Notes under the pieces: model-generated
Told to the model about the DNA's origin: nothing
Database searches by the model: none
The model's input: only the letters and a program-made list of their open reading frames with translations
In this document: piece by piece, positions 21,923-31,700 of the stretch
Layout of the letters: every line of letters begins with the position of its first letter
Position numbering within the stretch: position 1 is the stretch's first letter
Assembly: GCF_000224145.3 (NCBI RefSeq)
Contig: NC_020169.2
Location: forward strand, 5,095,555 to 5,159,554
DNA: 64,000 nucleotides
From: Ciona intestinalis
Taxonomy: Eukaryota; Chordata; Ascidiacea; Phlebobranchia; Cionidae
Direction of reading: 5' to 3'
Position numbers and translations under genes: made by a program

Positions 21923-22867
21923 ATATATACGATCAGATGGGCGACCGTGTTTTAACATTTTGCATGCGCTCGCAACAACGCTGGTGTTGTAACAATAACT
22001 TGAAAGTCGCGTATTTACCATGATCTACTAGTTTAACAATAACTGCTAATTTGATGATAAATTTAGCACTATGATTATAACATTACAATAATACTAGAAT
22101 CAAATCCATTTACACTTGATCAATATCTTTAATTACATTTCTGTATTTGCATGCCTTTATCATACTCCTGAGCACAAACTATCTAATTACCCATTTCACT
22201 AATTGAACTGCTGTTAAAATATTGCACTTATTCACTTCCTTATACCGCACGGCCAAATATAGACATCTATTAATGGACTTGTCGCATTAAACTCTGTAAC
22301 AAACCCTGGCTTGTTTAGCTGATGTTGCAATCTTAATGATACTGGTGATTTTAAGCAGCTGTGATTGTAAACAACTTCTTAACTAACCTGATTATCGGGA
22401 CTCTTATTCATTTTTTCCTGGCCCGGCACAACACTACAGCTTCACTAAATGATTCCTAATCACGTATGCGCTTCATTCTGAAAATCGTGAATGCTGAGAA
22501 CACTCTTGCCTGCCAATTCATATAGGAGTTTGTTACATGCATGAACTAAAATGTACTCAATTGGGTTATTGGCATGCAAACTGGTGACTTTTTACGACCA
22601 GTAATTAACACTACGAAGAACTGTAAGTCACGTAAGTATATTGATAAAGGGTACAAGCAAAATAATCTTTGTTTGTTCTTTTTACTTTGACTGAAGAGTT
22701 GTAACACCGGCACATCGAACTGCTACGGAGATATACAGTCTTTTTTTAGTCATAGCGAAACCAAATTAATATGACATATATTAAAGTCTGCTTCCGTAGA
22801 CTTAGCTGTTGGCATTTACGCGCGCTGATGTAAGATCGGCTTTATTGTTGATATATAGATGGAATAC

Positions 22868-23020
22868 TGAATGAATGAATATAATATATGGGTAACTTGT
22901 TTGATCCTCGCGTGGCGAAAAACGACAGTCGGTATAACACGGAGGATCTGTTTCATACACCTCATGCTAGCTAACGAGTTACCATGTAGATATGTAACTT
23001 TATGAATGATTATTTTTGGG
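22868..23020 (-). mobile_element. SINE-like repeat, copy 5
   Basis: Reads TGAATGAATGAATATAATAT, GATCCTCGCGTGGCGAAAAA, CGACAGTCGGTATAACACGG and TTCATACACCTCATGC, then GAGTTACCATGTAG. Reverse orientation. Confidence 0.65.
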
Positions 23021-23271
23021 GAAAATTTGGGAAATTTTACCCTTGGGGTCTAGCTAGTACACAGGGCAAAAATACAGCAAGTATTTTTTTAACATCTGTT
23101 TTTTTTTTTTTAATTCAGGATCATAAACGATAACAACTTTAACTTTAACAGAGCCATATAGACAATCAGTCCACCACAAACTGTATACAACGCACCGAAC
23201 TTAATGTCTTTATAGCGTTAATGTTCCAAGTAAGCCTCAGGCTAAAACTATCTCAATGGATTGACGTTACA

Positions 23272-23456
23272 TGTACTTATTGCAAAATTGCCTGCGAGCT
23301 ATCTATGTTGTATATATATTATGTATGTATAATTAGTTTGATTGGCAGGCCTATATGTAGCAGTTTGTTAGGCTAAAGTCAGTCGTTATTAGTTTGCAAG
23401 GAATAGCTCAAGCAGAATTTGTTCATGTAATAATCAATTTCTAACTTTATTCACAG
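23272..23456 (+). promoter_or_regulatory. Putative promoter block of transgelin copy 5
   Basis: The counterpart of 18718-18890, with the same order of TTGCAAAATTGCCTGCGAGC, TGTTGTATATATAT, GTCAGTCG and TTTGCAAGG. It ends at TTATTCACAG, an acceptor-like site before the conserved leader that carries GGCACTGACTGTC. Confidence 0.35.
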
Positions 23457-23524
23457 ATTAAAGTAGGCACTGACTGTCTTTTTGTGACTTAACTTTACCT
23501 GATTTAAACCCGCCCACTTCTACA

Positions 23525-24869
23525 ATGGCAAACCGACCAAAGGGATACGGATACTCTCGGGAAGTTGCTTCTAAGATTGATGCAAAGTACTCCGAAGAAG
23601 ACGAAATGGAAGTCGTGGCTTGGGTCAGCTCCCTTGTTCAAAGTTCGCCGGAACAAGCAGGAAAAGAGGTGATTAGTACTTTTTACCTCCTCACCTTTAT
23701 TTATAGCCCATAGAAAGTGGTTAGCGGGCCCCCAGCAACCCAGCGGTTCTTTATGGGTTGTTTAAAATTGTCAGCGATACATTATAAAAAATATCCAAAA
23801 TAATAATTACTCACAAAGTTACATATATGCTGGTGACTCTTAAAAGCAGGCATCACCAGGTGTGCGAAATGTCATAACCACTGCTCTTGTGCCTCGCCAC
23901 GCGAAAATAGAAAAATTACATTTATTAATTAAAAAATTCATTCAATATATTTTATGAAACGAACTTTTATTTCTAGGGGTTCCACGCCTGGCTTCAAGAT
24001 GGCCAGGTTCTTTGCCAACTAATGAATGTATTGCAGGCTGGGATCTGTAAGCCCAACCCAACTTACACGGGCTCAATGCAGGTAATTTCCGGACCATGTA
24101 TTAAAACTAGTGGAATTGTTTCATTTTTTTATGAAACAATTCGTTTCTTTAAAAGTATTCTGTTTGTAAATTTTGAACTTTTGTTTTATCCATAAGCGTG
24201 TTAAAGCAACCGGCTCTGCTTTTTACGATTTGTTATACTATACTGCTGTCTTCGGTATAACGTAACCGAAAAATACAAAAAAAGTCATTTGTTTATTTAA
24301 ATATTCATTTTTATGTGTCACCTCTTCAGGCGATGAAACGGAACAAAGAGATGGAAAATATCGGAATGTTTCTTTCAGCAGCAGCAAAATACGGTGTCAA
24401 ATCTGAGGACCAATTTCAAGTACGAGAATATTTTATGAAAAATGTTTTTCATTTCCGGTTACCCTTTAACATTTCTTTTATGCAACTATTTATCTTTTAG
24501 ACGGTTGATTTGTACGAAGGTGGGAACTTGGGACAAGTTCAAGCCACTTTATATAAGCTTAGTTCAGTCGCCATGAAGAACGGAATGGGTGAAGGCATCG
24601 GTGTGAAAATAGCAGATGAAAACAAACGTAATTTTGACGAACAAAAAACGCGTGAAGGAAGAAACATCATTGGTTTACAGGTGAACAAGAACCTTGCATT
24701 TATAATTCAATAAAGATACGCAAAGCTTTCTTGTTCCTAAATGTTTAATGTGACTGACTTCATTCTGTATAAATAAATATTGTTCTTGCAGATGGGCACG
24801 AACCAAGTTGCTTCCCAAAGAGGCATGACAGCTTATGGACTCGGGCGACAATTGACTCCGCAAAAGTAG
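23525..24869 (+). CDS. TAGLN: Transgelin-like protein, tandem copy 5, 5 exons, 198 aa
   Basis: Exons 23525-23668, 23977-24081, 24330-24419, 24501-24680 and 24792-24869, all phase 0. Starts MANRPKGYGYSREVASKIDA. The CH domain includes GFHAWLQDGQVLCQLMNVLQ, MFLSAAAKYGVKSEDQFQ and TVDLYEGGNLGQVQATLYKL. The repeat is GLQMGTNQVASQRGMTAYG, then LGRQLTPQK. Exons 3 and 4 differ from those of copy 6 at only about 2 of 90 and 5 of 180 bases (nearly all synonymous), while exon 2 is roughly three-quarters identical and the intron between exons 3 and 4 is mostly unalignable. Exon 5 instead matches copy 2. Gene conversion, possibly through spliced RNA, is the simplest explanation. Intron 1 holds a SINE-like repeat. 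Confidence 0.92.
23727..23940 (+). mobile_element. SINE-like repeat, copy 6 (intron 1 of transgelin copy 5)
   Basis: Starts near CAGCAACCCAGCGGTTC, continues TTACTCACAAAGTTACATAT and CATCACCAGGTGTGCGAAAT, and ends at CGCCACGCGAAAATAGAAA and a TTACATTTATT tail. Moderately diverged. Confidence 0.6.
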
Positions 24870-25525
24870 ATATGAACAGATTGGCGAACATGCTTCCGAC
24901 TATTTGCATGTGCGCTCGCAAAGACCAAAGACTCACTTACTTAAATTTCTCTCCAGTACGAATATGATAAGCAGGCTTAATGAATAATACTTTGAAATTG
25001 GCCATGACAACGCAGTACGTTTTTACAGGTGACTGTAAAAACGTTAATACGGCATATGCTTATTTCTAATTAAAATACCTTTTGCTACCGATCTACTGTT
25101 TCCTAGTGCGGTAAAAACCTTTTGAATTTACTCCAGTAAACAAATGGTAAAAGCTATATATGAAATCAGCATGCATTTTTAATCAACAGTAATCTTGTAC
25201 ATTGTACCAATAGCATATATGATATCGTGCAAAATGAACAGGCTATATCAAAGACTGGTTATATTGTAATGTCAATCAAAATACACACTTTGTACAGCAC
25301 ATACACTCTTGTCTTTTCTTTCGATTTACTTTAATTGCTTCTGTGCTCTAACAAATATTAATCCAGTTTTGACAGTATCCAACTGTTAAAACCGCATTTC
25401 GATGGTTGAGGATCGAACTGATAAAGCACTAATCATTCAGCGCGGCTAAAGTAATTATTAGCCTAACTCACCCTTGCAGCAATTACTTTATAAATCATTT
25501 TCGCAACCTGATGCTCTTATATAAA

Positions 25526-25676
25526 ATACTGTGGGAGAAGATGGGACACATTTAGCACAAAATATCCCAAAATCCTGATTGTATTTTAAATAATTAACAA
25601 GTCTATGGGAGTCGTGAGAATACGGTTTTTTAAAAAAGAATGAAAGAGTGTCCCATCTTCCCCTGTCCTATTATAT
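25526..25676 (-). mobile_element. TAGGGTGGGG MITE, copy 7, internally shortened
   Basis: Starts ATACTGTGGGAGAAGATGGG and ends GTGTCCCATCTTCCCCTGTC. About 40 bases of the usual interior are missing. Confidence 0.75.
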
Positions 25677-25924
25677 AGCACTTTTCAATGATTATTACTT
25701 CAAAGAAATTCATTCAAAAGTCACCCTTTACATTTAGTTAATGCATGTATCTATTGTTGAAGGCGGTAAGAAATCATATGTCTGTATAATTCTTGCACCA
25801 AAGTATATTTATTAGAACTATAGGCTACATGGTAATTTTAATTTCAGCAACACTTTATTTAACATAGCTCGACGCTGCTCCCATTGTGGATGTGTGTGTC
25901 TTTGTGCCAAACACTCAACCGCAA

Positions 25925-26145
25925 TTGCTTCAACCCAGCGGTCCTTGTTGGTTGTCTATAAATGTTTAGTCATACGTTAAAAAAACCCACAAAAAATTAC
26001 TTACTAAGTTATAAATACGTGATATATGGTAAGCGGGCACGAGGTGTAGTATATACGAAACATTGCGTCTGTGGTATAACTATATGTAACTGTCGTTGCT
26101 ATATACGCCACGCCAAGATAAAAAAGTTACATTTATTCACGAAAG
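25925..26145 (+). mobile_element. SINE-like repeat, copy 7
   Basis: Begins TTGCTTCAACCCAGCGGTCC, includes AAGTTATAAATACGTGATAT and GGCACGAGGTGTAGTATATA and ends in GCCACGCCAAGATAAAAAAG followed by TTACATTTATTC. Confidence 0.6.
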
Positions 26146-26335
26146 GAGCAAGTTATGGTAAAACCCGCATTTTGACTGATTGGAAGATTATTAAAGAAGA
26201 AGAAGAAGGTTATTAGAAAGTCTATAGCGAGTTTGTTTTTAACATTGAAGATATATTTAATGTACAAAATATACGTTTTCTTTGTAACCATAACACGCAT
26301 ATGAACTATACACTTATTCCACTTTGGTACATACA

Positions 26336-26523
26336 GTAGGGTGGGAAAATACAGGACACCTTTAGCACATAACATCCTAAACGTATATTAAACAATTAAC
26401 ATCGGTCTATATGAGAGTCATGAGGATACGGTTTTATAATTTGTTAAATGTTATTTGTTTACTACCAAATGGAACGAGAAAAAGAATGAAACGGTGTCCT
26501 ATCTTCCTCCACTCTGCTATATT
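26336..26523 (-). mobile_element. TAGGGTGGGG MITE, copy 8
   Basis: Starts TAGGGTGGGAAAATACAGGA, has ACCTTTAGCACATAACATCC and ATGAGGATACGGTTTTATAA inside and ends GTGTCCTATCTTCCTCCACT. Confidence 0.8.
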
Positions 26524-26657
26524 ACTGTACATTTTTGTTTTCCACTTACATTTTTGTTTTCCGCTTCAAGTTACATGAGATTAATCTCACCAGATTTAGA
26601 CTATACTGGCTGTATCCAGTTAATTAATTGCGTAAATTAAACCAACCCACTTCTACA

Positions 26658-28053
26658 ATGGCAAACCGACCAAAGGGATACGGATACTCTCGAGAAGTTG
26701 CTTCTAAGATTGATGCAAAGTACTCCGAGGAAGACGAGTTAGAAGTCGTGGCTTGGATCAGTTCGTTTGTTCAAAGTTCGCCAGATGAAGAAGGAAAAGA
26801 GGTATAAATTATTATTATTGGAAAATCAGTCTAGTTGTTTAGGTGATGGGTAAATTCTGGTTTAAATCCCAGGTTCTCGACCAAGACTTCACCCAGATAG
26901 AATATAAACTATTTTTTTCACCCAGATAGAATATAAACTATTATTCTCTTATACATCATATTAACTTATTTCAGGCTTTTCACGCTTGGCTGAAAGATGG
27001 TCAGGTTTTGTGTCAACTGATGAATGTGTTGCAGAATGGTAGCTGTAAACCCAATCAACCTTACACGGGCACAATGCAGGTAAAATATATATCCTGCTCA
27101 TTATTACTACTGAAGAGCATATAGTATATAGTAGGTGGGGAAAGATGAGGTACCTGATCATTCTATTTTCTCGTCCAATCTGGTAGTAAACACAGAACAT
27201 TTAAAGAATTATAAGCCAATATATCTTCACAACCCCCATAGACAGTTGTTAATTGTTTAAACACGATCAGGATATTTGGATATAATGTGCTAAACGTGTC
27301 CCGTGTTCCCCCATCCTTCTATTTGTTAATTTGATGTTACTTTTTTAGGCGATGAAACGGAACAAAGAAATGGAAAATATCGGAATGTTTCTTTCAGCAG
27401 CAGCAAAATACGGTGTCAAATCCGAGGACCAATTTCAAGTACGAGAATATAGACGCTGCTGTATATTTTCTAAAACAAAAATGTTTTTTAACGCAAGTGT
27501 TGAATTTTCAGACGGTTGATTTGTACGAAGGTGGGAACCTGGGACAGGTTCAAGCCACTTTATATAAGCTCAGTTCAGTCGCCATGAAGAACGGAATGGG
27601 TGAAGGCATCGGTGTGAAAATAGCAGATGAAAACAAACGTAATTTTGACGAACAAAAAACGCGTGAAGGAAGAAACGTTATTGGTTTACAGGTTTGAGAA
27701 TTTTGTTTTGAATTTTCGGTATGACTTTATCTTTTAATTTGCAAACACACTCAAAAAATTTTAATACGAAATTTGACCTGAATTTACAAAGACACTCAAA
27801 GAATTTTTAATACGATAGAAGATTAACTTCGTAACAAATAAATTATTGGTCCAACTCAGACTTAAATCTTAGACGCTGGCTTCTCCAAACAACCTCACTC
27901 GGAATGAAATATTAGAATGCAAAGTTGGTGATACCTGAAAAAATTGTTTTTTTTTTGTAGATGGGGACAAATCAAGTGGCTTCGCAAGGCGGCATGACAC
28001 CTTATGGGCTGGGTCGGCAGCTGACTGGGCCAAACCTGAACAGCACAAAATAA
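26658..28053 (+). CDS. TAGLN: Transgelin-like protein, tandem copy 6, 5 exons, 203 aa
   Basis: Exons 26658-26801, 26975-27079, 27349-27438, 27512-27691 and 27961-28053, all phase 0. Starts MANRPKGYGYSREVASKIDA. The CH domain includes AFHAWLKDGQVLCQLMNVLQ, MFLSAAAKYGVKSEDQFQ and TVDLYEGGNLGQVQATLYKL; exons 3 and 4 encode almost the same protein as copy 5 (one I to V change). The repeat is GLQMGTNQVASQGGMTPYG, followed by a longer tail LGRQLTGPNLNSTK unique to this copy. Exon 5 is diverged in synonymous sites from copies 2 and 5, unlike exons 3-4. Intron 1 contains a short tandem duplication and intron 2 a MITE. It is the last transgelin of the array; DNAJC11 starts 736 bases later. Confidence 0.92.
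26889..26943. repeat. Two-unit tandem duplication
   Basis: The unit CACCCAGATAGAATATAAAC plus an A/T spacer occurs twice in a row, about 30 bases per unit, in intron 1 of transgelin copy 6. Confidence 0.8.
27129..27322 (+). mobile_element. TAGGGTGGGG MITE, copy 9 (intron 2 of transgelin copy 6)
   Basis: Starts TAGGTGGGGAAAGATGAGGT, contains TGGTAGTAAACACAGAACAT and ACACGATCAGGATATTTGGA and ends GTGTCCCGTGTTCCCCCATC. Confidence 0.8.
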
Positions 28054-28788
28054 TTCAGAAAACATACAAATCCAACGACACCTTCAATATTCATGATTCG
28101 TGCTTTGTACTATTTGTGCCAAACAGTATTATATTGTACAGAAAAACTGTTTCAGCTGAACTTGTAACATGACTGATTTGCATGCCTGGCTCTTAAAAAC
28201 TCAAAACAGCGTTTTGTAAGTTTATAGGCCCACTTTTTAAGCAGTGTACCACAGCATAATCGATTTAATATTTCGTCGTCGGGTTTTGTACATACAATAC
28301 AAAATTTCAAGTAAATGTATTTTAAAGCTGGATCTTTCAGAAGTGTGGCAATCAATTTAAAGCAGAGTCTTTATGTAACATATAAATACACGGACTGTGA
28401 TTCTAAAAATTCCCACCGTAGAATGGCATCCTATATAAGTGACAATTGCTTTATCAACCAGGAATGAGTATTTCTTACTAGATCAAACAGTAGACATTAA
28501 ACCAACGCCCATGAAAGCATATATTTAAAGTTGCGCTCCCAAAACTCTATTCCCATACTGTTCACAGACATACTTTGTGTACGTGTACTTTCGCATGTGC
28601 AGTTTGTGTGTTTGTTGGTTGCTGTGTAGCTTTGAACATTTCGGCGAAGGTTATTTACGTTTAATGATTGCAATTTCTGCTATTCTGTATAGGTTATAGG
28701 TACTGGCGTACTGAAGGATTTATTTGTTTGATGCTGTCGTTGGCTATTAGTTCTTGTCGTGCTTGGTATTTTCTATATTTACTTTAAA
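28054..28788. other. Intergenic region, transgelin copy 6 to DNAJC11
   Basis: This is the 3' flank of copy 6 and the upstream region of DNAJC11. No repeat of either common family is found. TGGCTATTAG at 28741-28750 looks like a 3' splice site that would leave a 39-base leader before the DNAJC11 ATG, fitting a cis or trans-spliced leader. No other gene is seen. Confidence 0.4.
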
Positions 28789-31700
28789 ATGGATCTACCA
28801 TCCTCTGGCCTGGAAGAACTTGTTGATAATGAAGATTTCTACAGTTTATTAAATGCTTCACGTCAGGTAAGAATCAGTTATTTATCTCTGCGTTTGTTTC
28901 ATTACAGCCGCTACACCCTAAGTATAAAGTATCCACCTGTAAACAATTTGCAGGTATAGTACACAGCACTTTTTGTTGCATATTTAACAGTTTTTTTGGG
29001 ATGGGCATATTTAAAGTTAAGTTCAACATGTACCTCCAAATTTTCCAAAAATATTTCAGTGGGTTTCAGTGAAACCTAGGAACATTTAACATTTTGGAAC
29101 CCAAATTTAAATGTTCTTCAGCAGCTTACGTTACAGATTATTGAAACAACCTTATTGTTGAATAAATTAAATTTATTTCTATTGATTTTAAAGGCATCGC
29201 AAGAAGATTTGAAATCTTCATACAGAAGATTATGCATGGTTTATCACCCTGATAAACAATCGAATAACAGAGAAGCCTCCGATATTTTTATTCGAATACA
29301 AGAAGCGTTTAATGGTTGGTAAAATTTATTTTTGAATGGTTATTATAACAAAATAAGTATGTGCGGTGATAGTGCTGGTTTCATTATCATATCAATTGTC
29401 TTAACATTATTTTGTGCTACAAATCATTAGTAAAAAAGTATAAATTATGTTTTATTGATATATTTTTTGATTTAGTTCTCAGCGACCCAACCAGGAGACA
29501 CATATATGATGTCTATGGTAAAAGTGGACTTGACGCTGATTGGCAGGTGTGTATTTGCATGGTAGCTATTCCATGGTATACATATATAAAATAGGCTGTT
29601 TATATACTGCATTGTGTCTAATTAAAATGTTAATAATTTCCCTATCAATACTTTTTATATGTAAAACTGTGAATTCTAAATAGTATCAAAACTCTCATTC
29701 AGATTTTCACCAATAGAGTAAGTATATATTATATATATATATATATTGTTTTATATATATGTATTTAATATTTTCTGTATGTTTTCCATCAATCTGCATG
29801 AATGCTTACAGCTCATGGAACGACGTAAATCGCCCCAAGAAATGCAGGAAGAATATGAAAGAATACAAAGGATTCGTGCACAGCAGAGGTTAGAAGAAAG
29901 AACGCATCCAGAGGTCATTTCTTTATTTTTCAATCTTCAATTTAACTACTTTAATGACCCAGACTCTTTTTCCAAACTTTTAACACTTTATTTGAGCAAT
30001 GTCAATGTTAACTTTTGTTTATGTGGGAAAAAAAACAAGAACAACCTTAATCCATTTTATTAAAGATATTATTCAACAGGGTTCATTCAGCATGTCTATA
30101 AATGCTTCTTCTTTATTTGATGACAACCAATTTGACCAAGATGAATATTATGATGACCAAATCACATTACCCGACATTACCTCTATGAGCATCACACAGT
30201 CTATACAGGTGAGAGTTTGGCATATTTAAGTAGAAATATTCTGCAGAAGTTTTAATTGCAGAAAGTTATTTTTTTACAATCAATGACGACAGGCATCTGT
30301 TAAATAAAGCTTAAATACTTGAAGTATTTAAATAAAATCCTGACAGAGCAGTGCTGGTCGTATAACAGGGGTGTTTTGCTTCATACACCTCATGCCCACC
30401 TAAAAGTTTTGGGGATTGATTTTCCTGTTTTTCTAACAAACTATTAGCTCATGGAATATATTTATATTGTAGGATTTTTAAATGAACATTATTTAACCCC
30501 AGGCTCCTTTAAGCCTTAGTCACACTGCCACGTTAACTGGGAACTTACAGTCAACAAACGGAAATGGTCACGGAAATTTAAATGTTTCACTTCGTAAAAC
30601 TATGTCTTCGAAAATGTGGGGTGAGGTGGGTATCATATACAATATTTTAAAGTTTATTGCAGATAATGCTGATTTTTGTGTTTATATTAGCATACATATA
30701 ATGTGGTAGTTCGCTACTAGTGTTAGTTTGAAAATTTTGTAGTAGTTTTGTAGCATTTAATATATTTTTTATTATATATATTTAATTGTTTATAGAGCTT
30801 TAAAGTTATTGGCATACATTATACATAACTCGCTTTAGTACATTATTGCATGTATAAATAGGTTTAGATTAATTAGGTTTTAATATTCTAATTAAAGCTT
30901 GTATGTTTGCTAATTGGTTTATTTGTTCACAGTTCATAGTTGGTGCAAATGATTCAAACAGTTTTAACCTTGCGCTGAAAGGATATCGTTCTATGGGTGG
31001 AGGAGTGTAAGTAAAGTTTTATTTATAATATTTACTACGCTGTATTGTGTATTCCGTTATTTTAACTGCAATTAGTTAACTTGCATAGCTCCAATTACTT
31101 GGTGAGGAAATTAAAATCTATGTCTAAGATTTTACGTGTTATAGTGCAAATTGTCCGCTCAACAGCGGATTGTATGTTTATAAACTTCCCCAAAGTTGTC
31201 AGTTATGTATATTGTAGCACCTGATCCAGAATAGACCAAATAAAAACACTAACATTCTTAAAACCCACTATAGTTTTGCAATGGTGCACCTACCTGCTGA
31301 GATGATGGTGGACGATGGGGTGCTTGCTGTCAGTTTACCTGGTGCTAACTTTACATTAGGTAGAGTATTAGGGGAAAATTTATATGGATCCCTCAACCTG
31401 GCTACTGGCAGTAATTCTCACTTCTCCACTACTGTTGTGCACGAAACTATGGCAATGCGTTTCTCTGCAAAGCTTCAGGTAAGTCAGGGTATTAGTTCTA
31501 TTCCAGCGGTTCCCAAACTGGGATCCAAACAACAGTTTCAGAGGGTCTGCTATGTGCTGCAGTGATTGTTAAAATCGAAGACCATAGTTTTTGCATTTCT
31601 TTCATTGGCGGATTTTTGCATTTTTCGTATAGCCTTCTTTGATTTCTATAGGGCTGTGAAATATCAAAATATTTGCAAAGGGTCCACCTGGCAATTTTTT

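Larger units (their letters stand above)
21923..23524. other. Intergenic region between transgelin copies 4 and 5
   Basis: The first ~700 bases match the flanks after copies 2 and 3 (CAGCTG block at 22356-22361). A SINE-like repeat follows at 22868, then a T-run and the putative promoter block of copy 5 (23272-23456) with its leader. No gene is seen. Confidence 0.5.
24870..26657. other. Intergenic region between transgelin copies 5 and 6
   Basis: Homology to the other 3' flanks ends about 60 bases after the stop of copy 5; the rest is different AT-rich sequence. It contains MITEs at 25526 and 26336 and a SINE-like repeat at 25925. A leader that is only partly shared (TATCCAG acceptor, then TTAAACCAACCCACTTCTAC) precedes copy 6. 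No gene is seen. Confidence 0.5.

Noticed and set aside
26889-26943. Direct repeats as a possible CRISPR-type array
   Set aside because: Only two units with an A/T spacer in a eukaryotic intron; a simple tandem duplication.
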